A stretch of DNA of 64,000 bases from Spartobacteria bacterium (GTDB lineage Bacteria > Verrucomicrobiota > Verrucomicrobiia > Chthoniobacterales > UBA10450). How positions within the stretch are numbered: position 1 is the stretch's first letter; each line of letters opens with the position of its first letter. The notes below the pieces were generated by a model. It did no database searches. It saw nothing but the letters and a program-made list of their open reading frames with translations, and was not told the DNA's origin. The translations under genes were made by a program, and so were the position numbers. The stretch is taken from positions 186,001 to 250,000 of the forward strand of contig JAJPGZ010000002.1 in NCBI GenBank assembly GCA_021325495.1, read 5' to 3'. This document shows positions 53,900 to 62,314 of the stretch, piece after piece.

Positions 53900-55699
53900 C
53901 TACCGCTTCGAGCTGATCCAGCGGTCAACCAATTCTTCCAACACATCCAGCGGCACCGCGCCATTGGTCAGCACCACATCGTGAAATTGCCGAATGTCGA
54001 ATTTATCGCCTAACGATTTCTTCGCCTTCTCGCGAAGATCGACAATTTTCATCATGCCGATTTTGTAGGCGGTCGCTTGCGACGGCATGACGATGTAACG
54101 GTTGATCGAGTCTTCGCAGTCGCTGTGCGAATGCGGCGTGTTCTCCTCGAGATATTTAATCGCCTGTTCGCGCGTCCATTTTTTTGCGTGCAATCCGGTA
54201 TCGACCACGAGACGTCCCGCGCGCCAAAGTTCGAGCGATAATCTCCCGAAATCCGAATACGGGTCCTGATACATGCCGATCTCTTTCGGCGTCAGTTCCG
54301 AGTAAAGTCCCCAGCCTTCGGTGTAAGCGGTGAAACGTCCGCCGAGCCGGCGAAATTTCGGAATGCCGGTCAGCTCCTGCGCGATCGCGATTTGCATGTG
54401 ATGGCCCGGAATTCCCTCGTGATGGACTAACGACTCCAACTCGTAGGTCGGTTTGTCCTGCATGCTGCGCAGGTTCACGTAAAACATTCCCGGCCGCGTC
54501 CCATCCGGCGCCGGTTGCTGATAAAACGCCGCGCCGGCCGAGCTCTCTCGGAATTTCTCAACCGATTTCACCACCAGATCGGCTTTTGGTTTGGTGATAA
54601 ACATTTCGTCGAGTCGCTTCTTCATCTCGTCGACGTACTGTTCGGCTTGGTGCAAATATTTCGCCCGACCTTCGTCGGTGTCTGGCAAATAGAATTGTCG
54701 ATCTTCGCGCATGAATGTGAAGAACGCCTGGAGGTCGCCTTTGAATCCGACCTTGTCCTTGATCTTCTCCATCTCGCGATGAATACGGGCGACTTCGTCG
54801 AGACCGAGTTTGTGAATTTCTTCCGCCGTCAGATTCGTCGTCGTCGTGTTGCGCAACGCGACCTTGTAGTAGTCCGCGCCGTCCGGAAATTTCCACACAC
54901 CGGCGTCGTCATTCGCGCGCTTCGATTGGTCCTCTAAAAACGCGATCAGTTTCTCGTAGGCCGGTTTTACCGATTTTGTGAGAGCGTCTCGTGCTCTTGC
55001 AATCGCCGTCTCTTTTTCGCTTTCGGTTCCGCTCTTTAACGCCTCGACTTTCTTCACGAAATCTTCGAACAGCGGACTCTTTTTGCCGGTGTCGTCGAAC
55101 GGTCCGCCGGTAATGACTTTGCGACAGGCTTCGAGCACGAGCGGAAAAACAAATCGCGGTGCCACGACCTTGTGTTTTTCGCGCTCGCGCAGGATGTCGA
55201 TCATTTGATCGAACATTTTCGGCGTCGCGTTCAAGCGCGCGATGTACGCTTCCGCGTCTTTGACGTTGTCGATCTTGTGCACGTTGATGAGGACCGTGGG
55301 CAGTTGCGCGTGATAGCCGCGCATCTGGCTCACGACATAGACATCGTTGCGAAAACGAAACTCCTCTTCCGCGCGTTGCACTTCGCGCTCGAAAATTTTC
55401 CAGCTCAATTGCGTCTGCGCATCGAGCGCGTCGAATTTGAAATTCTTTTTCAAGTCCGTGAGCTGGCGCTTCTCTACTTCGAGATCGGCTGCCGCTTTTT
55501 CGTCCGACAAATCTTCGAGCTGATCGTAATGCGTTTTGATTCCGTAAAACGATTCGTCGATCGGATGTCGCGCGACGGTTTCGTCCCAACATTTGTCGAA
55601 GAACTCGTTCGCGCGTTTTGATTCGGCCGCGATCTCGTCGGGCGTATAGGCGTGCGCCGTCGCGCACATCATCGCAAATACCCATGCCCGCCGCGCCAT
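53900..55699 (-). CDS. DUF885-family exported zinc peptidase-like protein
   Basis: 599 residues from ATG at 55699. The signal peptide is short (WVFAMMCATAHA). Typical DUF885 motifs are LVHHEGIPGHHMQ (HExxxHH zinc site, about residues 425-435), FTAYTEGWGLYSE, and SINRYIVMPSQATAYKIG. It is probably a zinc carboxypeptidase-like enzyme of the periplasm. An in-frame extension upstream translates the repeat at 55730-55803 (SEAKHL...SFAPLRMT peptide) and should not be annotated as protein. Confidence 0.85.
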   Translation of the reverse strand: MARRAWVFAMMCATAHAYTPDEIAAESKRANEFFDKCWDETVARHPIDESFYGIKTHYDQLEDLSDEKAAADLEVEKRQLTDLKKNFKFDALDAQTQLSWKIFEREVQRAEEEFRFRNDVYVVSQMRGYHAQLPTVLINVHKIDNVKDAEAYIARLNATPKMFDQMIDILREREKHKVVAPRFVFPLVLEACRKVITGGPFDDTGKKSPLFEDFVKKVEALKSGTESEKETAIARARDALTKSVKPAYEKLIAFLEDQSKRANDDAGVWKFPDGADYYKVALRNTTTTNLTAEEIHKLGLDEVARIHREMEKIKDKVGFKGDLQAFFTFMREDRQFYLPDTDEGRAKYLHQAEQYVDEMKKRLDEMFITKPKADLVVKSVEKFRESSAGAAFYQQPAPDGTRPGMFYVNLRSMQDKPTYELESLVHHEGIPGHHMQIAIAQELTGIPKFRRLGGRFTAYTEGWGLYSELTPKEIGMYQDPYSDFGRLSLELWRAGRLVVDTGLHAKKWTREQAIKYLEENTPHSHSDCEDSINRYIVMPSQATAYKIGMMKIVDLREKAKKSLGDKFDIRQFHDVVLTNGAVPLDVLEELVDRWISSKR

Positions 55700-55729
55700 A
55701 GCGCCGCGCAGGCCGGTAATTCTTGACAA

Positions 55730-55803
55730 TGTCATCCTGAGCGGAGCGAAGGATCTCTGATCATTTCTGGGATGGAGATGTTTCGCTTCGCTCAACATGA
55801 CAG
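55730..55803. repeat. Inverted intergenic repeat of the TGTCATCCTGAGCGGAGCGA family
   Basis: TGTCATCCTGAGCGGAGCGA at one end and TCGCTTCGCTCAACATGACA at the other are imperfect inverted copies. It lies between amtB and the DUF885 gene. The type is common in many soil bacterial genomes. Confidence 0.85.
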
Positions 55804-55805
55804 AA

Positions 55806-57203
55806 TTATCCGTTGGTCCCCGTCATGTAGCCTTCCTCGCCGTGCTCATTGATGTCGAGACCTTGTCGCTCGATCTCCGGCGCAATGCGCAAACCAATTA
55901 GCGCGTTGACGACGGTGCCAATAACGAGCGCCCCGACAACCGCGAGCAAAATTGTGATGAAGATCGCTTTCAATTGTTCGAGCCACAGCGTGTGTCCGGC
56001 GAGCTTTGTTAAGTTCGGGTTCACCGTCGCAGTCGCGAAAATCCCGGTAAGAAATGCGCCAAGTGTTCCACCAATGGCGTGCACGCCGAAAGTGTCGAGC
56101 GCGTCGTCGTAATGAAACCACGACTTCAATTTCGTGCATGCGAAGAATGGAACCGCGCCCGCAAAAATCCCGATAATGACCGCGCCCGTTGGATCGACAT
56201 AGCCGCACGCCGGCGTGATCACGACTAATCCGCCGACTGCGCCGGAACAAAATCCGAGCACGCTTGGTTTTCCGCGCAGGGTGTATTCGAGCATCGCCCA
56301 CGTGAACGAGGCGACCGCCGTTGCCAGCGTCGTGGTCGTGAACGCATTCGCCGAAATCGCGTCGGCGCCGAGCGCGCTGCCGGCGTTAAATCCGTACCAA
56401 CCTACCCACAACATTCCGGTCCCGACCATGCAGAGCACCATCGAATGCGGCGCCAGGATTTCCTTTCGAAAACCCAGTCGCGGGCCTAACAACAGACACA
56501 ACACGAGCGCCGACCAACCGCTCGACATGTGCACGACGGTGCCACCGGCGAAATCGATGGCGTGAATTGTCGATCTTGCGTTGGTTAGGCCATTCATCCA
56601 GCCGTCGATTCCCCAGACCATGTGCGCAAGCGGGAAGTAAACGACGAACATCCAGATGGCGACGAAGGTCATGACCGCGGCGAAACGAATTCTTTCGGCC
56701 ACCGCGCCGATGATGAGCGCCGGCGTGATGATGGCGAACATGAGCTGATAGATGGCGAAGACGTTATGCGAGACCCAGTAGGAGTAATCGGTGTTCGGCT
56801 GCGAATTCACGCCACGCAGAAAGGCGAACTTCATTCCGCCAAAAAGCGCGTTGCCGTGCGCGAAGACGAGCGAGTAACCGGCAGCCCACCACAAGATCGA
56901 CACTAAACCGGCGATGCCGAGGCATTGCGCTAAGATCGACAAGACGTTTTTCGCCCTAACGAGTCCGCCGTAGAACAGCGCAAGACCCGGCAACGTCATG
57001 AAAAGCACGAGCGCGGCGCACGTCATCAGCCAGGCATTGTGACCCGGCCCGGGCGCGTTGAGATGCGTCGGCGCGGCGTTGTTGATGTAGGCTTCGAGAT
57101 CGGCGACGCGTTGCTCGAGCGAGGGCGATGCTGTCGGTGTTTGCGCGTGAAGACCTCCCGCAATGCAAATCGCTACGAGCGAAAGCAGAATGAGTCGTCT
57201 CAT
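55806..57203 (-). CDS. amtB: Ammonium transporter
   Basis: 465 residues: signal peptide, an N-terminal coiled extension (PSLEQRVADLEAYINNA) and eleven membrane helices. Amt motifs are FYGGLVRAKNVLS, DFAGGTVVHMSSG (first pore His) and DTFGVHAIGGTLGAFLTG (second pore His). It conducts ammonium. No glnK is adjacent, unusually. Instead it overlaps tpiA by 4 bp at the end of the gap-pgk-tpiA run. Confidence 0.94.
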   Translation of the reverse strand: MRRLILLSLVAICIAGGLHAQTPTASPSLEQRVADLEAYINNAAPTHLNAPGPGHNAWLMTCAALVLFMTLPGLALFYGGLVRAKNVLSILAQCLGIAGLVSILWWAAGYSLVFAHGNALFGGMKFAFLRGVNSQPNTDYSYWVSHNVFAIYQLMFAIITPALIIGAVAERIRFAAVMTFVAIWMFVVYFPLAHMVWGIDGWMNGLTNARSTIHAIDFAGGTVVHMSSGWSALVLCLLLGPRLGFRKEILAPHSMVLCMVGTGMLWVGWYGFNAGSALGADAISANAFTTTTLATAVASFTWAMLEYTLRGKPSVLGFCSGAVGGLVVITPACGYVDPTGAVIIGIFAGAVPFFACTKLKSWFHYDDALDTFGVHAIGGTLGAFLTGIFATATVNPNLTKLAGHTLWLEQLKAIFITILLAVVGALVIGTVVNALIGLRIAPEIERQGLDINEHGEEGYMTGTNG

Positions 57204-57970
57204 TCTTCGCGCGCGGCTTTGACAATCTCGGCGAAACTACGCGCTTCCAAACTTGCGCCGCCAACGAGCGCGCCATCGATGTCAGGCTGCGACATCAACT
57301 CGCGCGCGTTGTTGGGCTTCACGCTCCCGCCGTATTGAATGCGAATTTTCTCAGCCACACTTTCGTCCGACATCTCGCGTAGCGTCTGCCGAATAAATGC
57401 GTGCGCTTCCTGCGCTTGCGCCGGCGTGGCGTTGCGGCCGGTGCCGATCGCCCACACCGGTTCATACGCGATCGTGGTTTCCTGAAGTTGCTTTGCGTCA
57501 AGATCGACAAGTGAACCTCGGAGTTGCGTCGACAAAACTTTTTCCACCTTGCCACCGTCGCGTTGCTCGAGCGTTTCGCCGATGCAGACAATCGGTTTCA
57601 ACGTCGCTTCGTGCGCCGCTTTCACTTTTTTATTCACGATCTCGTCCGTCTCACCGAAAAGCTGCCGGCGTTCGCTGTGGCCGAGCACGACATAGCGAAC
57701 GAATAGATCGCGCAGCAACGCCGCCGAAATTTCGCCGGTAAACGCGCCGCTGCGTTCCCAATGCATGTTCTGCGCGCCGACTTTGATATTCTGCGCGCTG
57801 CCTAACGATTCCGTGACTTTGGCGATGGCGGTGAACGGCGGAACAACCACCACATCGACATCGCGGATGTCGCCGAGCTCGAGCAGGAAATCGCGCACCC
57901 ACTCGGCCGATTCGCCGACCGTCATGTTCATCTTCCAATTCGCCGCGACGATTTTCTTTCGCATGTTCAT
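57200..57970 (-). CDS. tpiA: Triosephosphate isomerase
   Basis: 256 residues. AANWKMN at the start, VLGHSERR with the catalytic His, AYEPVWAIGTG with the catalytic Glu, and YGGSVKP. Interconverts DHAP and glyceraldehyde 3-phosphate. Overlaps pgk by 4 bp. Confidence 0.97.
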   Translation of the reverse strand: MNMRKKIVAANWKMNMTVGESAEWVRDFLLELGDIRDVDVVVVPPFTAIAKVTESLGSAQNIKVGAQNMHWERSGAFTGEISAALLRDLFVRYVVLGHSERRQLFGETDEIVNKKVKAAHEATLKPIVCIGETLEQRDGGKVEKVLSTQLRGSLVDLDAKQLQETTIAYEPVWAIGTGRNATPAQAQEAHAFIRQTLREMSDESVAEKIRIQYGGSVKPNNARELMSQPDIDGALVGGASLEARSFAEIVKAAREE

Positions 57971-59178
57971 TTGTCGGTGAGCGCGGCCACGCCGGGCAAT
58001 TCTTTACCTTCAAGTAATTCGAGCGAGGCGCCGCCGCCCGTCGAAATGAAAGTCATCTTGTCGGCCACGCCCGCTTGCTTGACCGCAGTCACGGAATCGC
58101 CGCCGCCAATGATCGTTGTCGCCTTCGCTTCCGCCATCGCTTTTGCTATCGCGAATGTGCCGCGCGCGAACTCCGGAATTTCAAAAACGCCTAACGGACC
58201 ATTCCACAAGATCGTTTTCGCCTTGGCGATTTCGCTTTTGAAAAGCTCGATCGTTAACGGACCTGCATCGAGATTTTGCCAACCGTCGGGAATGCCGTGT
58301 TCGCGCGAAAGCTCGCCGGTTTCGCGCGTAGCGGCGCCGGGCTCGATTTTCTGCGCGATGATCGCATCTCGCGGCAACAGCAAATTAACTCCCCGCTTCT
58401 TCGCAAGATCGACAAGTTCATTTGCGAGGTCGGTCTTATCGGCTTCGACGCGGCTCGCGCCGATCGGAATTCCCTGCGCGAGAAAAAACGTGTTCGCCAT
58501 CGCGCCGCCGATCAAAATCGTGTCCGCCTTTTCCATCAGCGCCTTGAGCACGCCGATTTTGTCCGAAACTTTCGCGCCGCCCATGATGACGACGAACGGC
58601 TTCGTCGGTTGGTCGAGCTCTTCATGGAGATACTTCAACTCTTTTTCCATGAGAAATCCCATCGCCGCCTGCTTCACGCATTTCGTAACACCAACCGTCG
58701 ATGCGTGCGCGCGATGCGCAGCGCCGAACGCGTCGTTCACGTAAATTCCATCGCTTAACTTCGCCAGCGCTTCAGCAAACTTTGGATCGTTCGCTTCTTC
58801 CTCTGATTGAAAGCGCAGGTTCTCGAGCAACGTCACGCCGCCTTCATTCATATCGGCGATGATTGCCTCGGGAATCGCGCCGATGGTTTCGTGACTAAAC
58901 CCGACCGGTTGTCCGATCAGCGAATGCAAATGGTCCGCGACCCAGCGCAGCGAATATTTCTCGACCCGTTTTCCTTTCGGCCGGCCGAGATGCGACATCA
59001 AAACTGTTTTCGCGCCGTGCTCGCGCAGCCAGTTGATCGTCGGCAAAGCTTCACGAATACGCGTGTCATCGACGATGTCGATCTTGCCGTCGTGTTCGGC
59101 GGTGGGCACATTGAAATCGACACGCACGAGCACACGTTTCCCGCGCACCTCGAGATCGCGCACGGAAAGTTTCGCCAT
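57967..59178 (-). CDS. pgk: Phosphoglycerate kinase
   Basis: 403 residues from ATG at 59178, which overlaps the gap stop (TAATG). Motifs are GKRVLVRVDFNVP, LMSHLGRPKG, NDAFGAAHRAHAS, GGAKVSDKIGVL and GGGDSVTAV. It makes ATP from 1,3-bisphosphoglycerate. The open frame upstream of the ATG lies within gap and is not used. Confidence 0.97.
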   Translation of the reverse strand: MAKLSVRDLEVRGKRVLVRVDFNVPTAEHDGKIDIVDDTRIREALPTINWLREHGAKTVLMSHLGRPKGKRVEKYSLRWVADHLHSLIGQPVGFSHETIGAIPEAIIADMNEGGVTLLENLRFQSEEEANDPKFAEALAKLSDGIYVNDAFGAAHRAHASTVGVTKCVKQAAMGFLMEKELKYLHEELDQPTKPFVVIMGGAKVSDKIGVLKALMEKADTILIGGAMANTFFLAQGIPIGASRVEADKTDLANELVDLAKKRGVNLLLPRDAIIAQKIEPGAATRETGELSREHGIPDGWQNLDAGPLTIELFKSEIAKAKTILWNGPLGVFEIPEFARGTFAIAKAMAEAKATTIIGGGDSVTAVKQAGVADKMTFISTGGGASLELLEGKELPGVAALTDK

Positions 59179-60176
59179 TACTTCGACAACATCGCCATCA
59201 TTTGCACGCAACGATTGCTGTAACCCCACTCGTTGTCGTACCAGCCGACCACTTTCACGAAACGATTGCCGAGCGTGAGTGTGAGTTTGCTGTCGAAAAT
59301 GCACGAATGCGGATTGCCGACGATGTCCTGCGACACGAGCGGCTCGTCGCTGTATTCGAGAATGCCTTTGTAATTTTTTTCGCCGGCCGCGGCTTTGAAC
59401 ACTTCATTGACCTTGTCCGCGGTCGCATCTTTCGAAAGCACGGCGGTAAAATCGGTGACCGATCCATCCGGTGTCGGCACACGAAATGCGCCGCCATTCA
59501 ATTTCCCTTTCAGTTGCGGGATCACTTCGCCGATCGCTTTGGCTGCGCCGGTGCTCGACGGAATGATGCTCAACGCCGCCGCGCGCGCGCGCCGCAAATC
59601 TTCGTGTGGAAAATCGAGAATGCGCTGGTCGTTGGTGTAGCTGTGGATCGTGCTCATGAATCCATGCTCGATGCCGAAGTTGTCGTTCAAAATTTTCGCC
59701 AGCGGCGCGAGACAATTGGTCGTGCAGCTCGCATTCGAAACGATCGCGTGCTTCGCCGCGTCGTAGATGTCGTCGTTGATCCCCATGCAAATGGTCGCGT
59801 CCGGATTTTTCGCCGGAGCGCTGATCAAAACTTTTTTGGCGCCGGCTTTGATATGGAGCTCGGCTTTGTCGCGCGCGGTAAAAAATCCGGTCGATTCCAG
59901 GACAACATCGACACCGAGATCTTTCCACGGCAACGCGCCCGGATCGCGCTCCTTCAAAATCTTAATCTTATGTCCGCGCACGACGATGTTCTGTTCGTCG
60001 TAGCCGATCTCGCCGTCGAATTTGCCGTGGACCGAGTCCCATTTGAGCAAATGCGCGAGCGTGTGCGTGTCGGTCAGGTCGTTGATCGCGCGAATGCGCT
60101 CGACATCTTTTTGCGTCATCGCGCGCAAGACATTGCGCCCGATCCGTCCGAATCCGTTGATTCCGTAGTTGGCCAT
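59178..60176 (-). CDS. gap: Glyceraldehyde-3-phosphate dehydrogenase
   Basis: 332 residues. GINGFGRIGRNVLRA (NAD site), SNASCTTNCLAP with the catalytic Cys, and a GWYDNEWGYSNR C-terminal motif. It leads the gap-pgk-tpiA-amtB run. Like rpsA it lacks exact M1 copies. Confidence 0.97.
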   Translation of the reverse strand: MANYGINGFGRIGRNVLRAMTQKDVERIRAINDLTDTHTLAHLLKWDSVHGKFDGEIGYDEQNIVVRGHKIKILKERDPGALPWKDLGVDVVLESTGFFTARDKAELHIKAGAKKVLISAPAKNPDATICMGINDDIYDAAKHAIVSNASCTTNCLAPLAKILNDNFGIEHGFMSTIHSYTNDQRILDFPHEDLRRARAAALSIIPSSTGAAKAIGEVIPQLKGKLNGGAFRVPTPDGSVTDFTAVLSKDATADKVNEVFKAAAGEKNYKGILEYSDEPLVSQDIVGNPHSCIFDSKLTLTLGNRFVKVVGWYDNEWGYSNRCVQMMAMLSK

Positions 60177-60246
60177 AAGCTGAATTTCCGATTTTCGAAT
60201 TGCGATCGCCGATTAAATTTCCGGCGGGTTGAGGCGGAGAAATTAA

Positions 60247-60933
60247 ATGCGCATAACGACGAAGCAATCGGGAACTGCCGTGATATTTTTGGCAATGACA
60301 TTGTCGATCTTGCCCGCATCCGGGGCACCGGCGCGCGATTCTTCATCGATGAAACGCATCGTCGTCTTCGGCGACAGCCTCTCCGAAGGGTTCATGCTCA
60401 AACAAAGCGAGGCGTGGCCGATGTTGCTCGTGGAAAAATTGCGCGGCGCGGGCTTGAATTACGAGATCGACAATTACAGTCAGAGCGGAGGCACGACCAC
60501 GAGCGGCCTCAAGCGGCTGGGCCCGCATCTTAAACAAAAGATCGACATCTTCATTCTCGAGCTCGGCGTCAATGACGCCTTCATTTCCACGCCCATCCAC
60601 GAGATTGAAAATAATCTGCAGGAAATCATCGACCGGGTGAAGCGCGTGAATCCAAACGTGCGCGTCATCATTTGCGGAATGCAATTGCCCGATCGCGCCG
60701 ATGAAAGCTATCTCGAGCGCTTTGGAAAAATGTATGTCGATCTTGCGCAGAAAAATAATGCCGCGCTCGTGCCGTTTTTGCTCGAAGGCGTCTTCGGAAA
60801 TCCGGCGCTGAATTTGTTCGATCGTCTGCATCCGAATGCGGCCGGTCACAAAATTCTCGTCGAAAACGTGTGGCGCGTGCTGGCGCCGGTCGCGCGCGAG
60901 ACATCCGCGCAGCAGATGGCGCGCGTTCATTAA
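60247..60933 (+). CDS. Exported GDSL/SGNH esterase (TesA-like)
   Basis: 228 residues. Signal peptide about 1-26. SGNH blocks are IVVFGDSLSEGF (nucleophile Ser), GGTTTSG, ELGVNDAF and DRLHPNAAGH (catalytic Asp/His). It is an arylesterase/lysophospholipase-type hydrolase of the periplasm. Three M1 copies encode LSIL in the signal peptide, KIDI and VDL. It is divergent from gap. Confidence 0.88.
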   Translation: MRITTKQSGTAVIFLAMTLSILPASGAPARDSSSMKRIVVFGDSLSEGFMLKQSEAWPMLLVEKLRGAGLNYEIDNYSQSGGTTTSGLKRLGPHLKQKIDIFILELGVNDAFISTPIHEIENNLQEIIDRVKRVNPNVRVIICGMQLPDRADESYLERFGKMYVDLAQKNNAALVPFLLEGVFGNPALNLFDRLHPNAAGHKILVENVWRVLAPVARETSAQQMARVH

Positions 60934-60937
60934 GTGT

Positions 60938-61234
60938 ATGTCCGATCCTGCGCGCCCGAACGATCCCGATCCGTCCGATCCGTTTCAGCCGATCCACGGC
61001 GATAAGCCGGTCATCGAAAAGATCGAGATCGCGACCGAGGGCGAAGATTGCGACGAATGTGTGCGCAAATTGCGCCCGGTGCTGATGAAAATTCCGGGCG
61101 TGCAAAATGTCGATGTCGATCTACCGCGTGAACGCGTCATCATCACCTTCGACGCGCGCAAAACACACGCGCCCGATTTGCACGATGCGATTCTGAAGAG
61201 CGGCTACAAGCCCGCGCCATTTGCGCAGGCTTAA
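60938..61234 (+). CDS. Heavy-metal-associated (HMA) domain protein
   Basis: 98 residues from ATG at 60938, 4 bp after the esterase stop. An acidic-Pro leader, then a ferredoxin-like HMA fold with the metal motif DCDECV and the strand VQNVDVDLPRERVIITFD. Probably a copper chaperone or a metal-sensing domain. It ends overlapping the convergent agmatine deiminase stop. Confidence 0.8.
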   Translation: MSDPARPNDPDPSDPFQPIHGDKPVIEKIEIATEGEDCDECVRKLRPVLMKIPGVQNVDVDLPRERVIITFDARKTHAPDLHDAILKSGYKPAPFAQA

Positions 61235-62250
61235 ATTTTCGGCTGCTGTTGCGTGAGGCAATGAAACGCGCCGAGTCCCCAGATTAATTCGCGGCAATCG
61301 ATGCCGATGACGCGGCGATTCGGGAACGCTTCGCGCAAGATCGACAATGTCATCTCGTCGTTGGGCTCGGCGTATTGCGGCGCGAGCACGACCGTATTTG
61401 CGATATAGAAATTGGCGTAACTCATCGGCAACACGAGATCTTCGCGCACGATCCGTTGCGTCGTCGGCAATTCAACGATTTCGAATTTTGTTTCACGTAA
61501 GCGGCGAAGATTTTCCTGCAGCGGTTCGTAGTTCGGATTGTTGCGATCCCGTTCCACGATCGCGAGCACAGTCGTTTCGTTGACGAACCGCGCGAGATTA
61601 TCGATGTGGCCATCGGTGTCGTCGCCTTCCGTTCCACGCGCGAGCCAAACGATTTCGCGCACGCCAAGAAAATCGAGCAAGCGCTGTTCAACTTCTTCGC
61701 GCGACAGATTCGGGTTTCGATTTTCGTTCAACAAGCAACTCTCGGTCGTTAGGCAAACACCGGCGCCATTAACGTCGATCGAGCCGCCTTCGAGAATCAT
61801 CTTCGGGTAAAACACAGGCACGCCGAGAATTTCGGCCACGCGCGTGGGCACGACTTCGTCGCGATCGAACGGCGGATATTTATTTCCCCACGCGTTGTAA
61901 TCCCAATCGACCACGCAAAGCTTCGGGTCTTGATCGCGCGTCAGAAAAATCGGGCCGTGATCGCGGCACCATGGTTCGTTCGTCGGAATCTCATAGTAAG
62001 TGATGCATTCCGGCGCGATGCCGTCTAAAACCGCGCGCGCTTCCGCTTCGTGCGCCCCATTAACGACGTTGATGCAGACCGGTTCCGATTCGACGAGCGT
62101 CGCGACCATTTCCCGAAATACCGGCATGACGCGATCAAACGCGCCGGGAAAACTGATGCCTTCGCGCCGCGGCCACGAAAGCCAGGTGGCAGCGTGCGCT
62201 TCCCATTCCGCCGGCATGCCGTAACCGAGCGCGGCCGGTGTTTTTTCCAT
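61231..62250 (-). CDS. Agmatine deiminase-family protein
   Basis: 339 residues from ATG at 62250, giving MEKTPAALGYGMPAEWEAH. Motifs are WCRDHGP, LEGGSIDVNG, GTEGDDTDGHIDN and the C-terminal catalytic Cys in GAFHCLTQQQP. It converts agmatine to N-carbamoylputrescine in the polyamine route; peptidyl-arginine deiminase relatives share the fold. An ATG at 62289 is a possible alternative. It is divergent from the histidine kinase. Confidence 0.9.
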   Translation of the reverse strand: MEKTPAALGYGMPAEWEAHAATWLSWPRREGISFPGAFDRVMPVFREMVATLVESEPVCINVVNGAHEAEARAVLDGIAPECITYYEIPTNEPWCRDHGPIFLTRDQDPKLCVVDWDYNAWGNKYPPFDRDEVVPTRVAEILGVPVFYPKMILEGGSIDVNGAGVCLTTESCLLNENRNPNLSREEVEQRLLDFLGVREIVWLARGTEGDDTDGHIDNLARFVNETTVLAIVERDRNNPNYEPLQENLRRLRETKFEIVELPTTQRIVREDLVLPMSYANFYIANTVVLAPQYAEPNDEMTLSILREAFPNRRVIGIDCRELIWGLGAFHCLTQQQPKI

Positions 62251-62314
62251 CAGCAAAAGTGCGATGGCGCGCGCAAGTTTCCAGTGCATTTGCACATATG
62301 TTTGCGTAGTTTGC

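Larger units (their letters stand above)
1448..61754. repeat. Dispersed 9-bp motif GCCTAACGA (M2), about 45 exact copies
   Basis: Exact copies, plus orientation starts: 2082, 3228, 6488, 8331, 11286, 12177, 12569, 13023, 13123, 16153, 20892, 21357, 29469, 30647, 31523, 32318, 38680, 39306, 40307, 42427, 43003, 43575, 46535, 47318, 54008, 57800. Minus orientation (TCGTTAGGC) starts: 1448, 4362, 7771, 10685, 14475, 15184, 15801, 17905, 18165, 22192, 26323, 28741, 37187, 40731, 48218, 48610, 52105, 52339, 61746. Near-copies are also common, especially GCCTAACAA (6045, 8679, 14258, 20404, 28404, 37039, 49940, 50396, 56484) and GCCTAACGG (9060, 42160, 58189). A random 9-mer would be expected about 0.5 times on both strands. 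Most copies lie inside genes in varying frames. Function unknown. Confidence 0.9.

Noticed and set aside
55700-55798. N-terminal extension of the DUF885 protein (SEAKHL... peptide)
   Set aside because: It is the translation of an intergenic repeat found in many genomes, and a signal peptide starts at 55699.
1448-61754. GTTAGGC/GCCTAAC words as integron attC sites
   Set aside because: They match the GTTRRRY core, but I see no facing pairs 55-140 bp apart with palindromic arms, no cassette-like gene array and no integrase. Most copies sit singly inside core genes.
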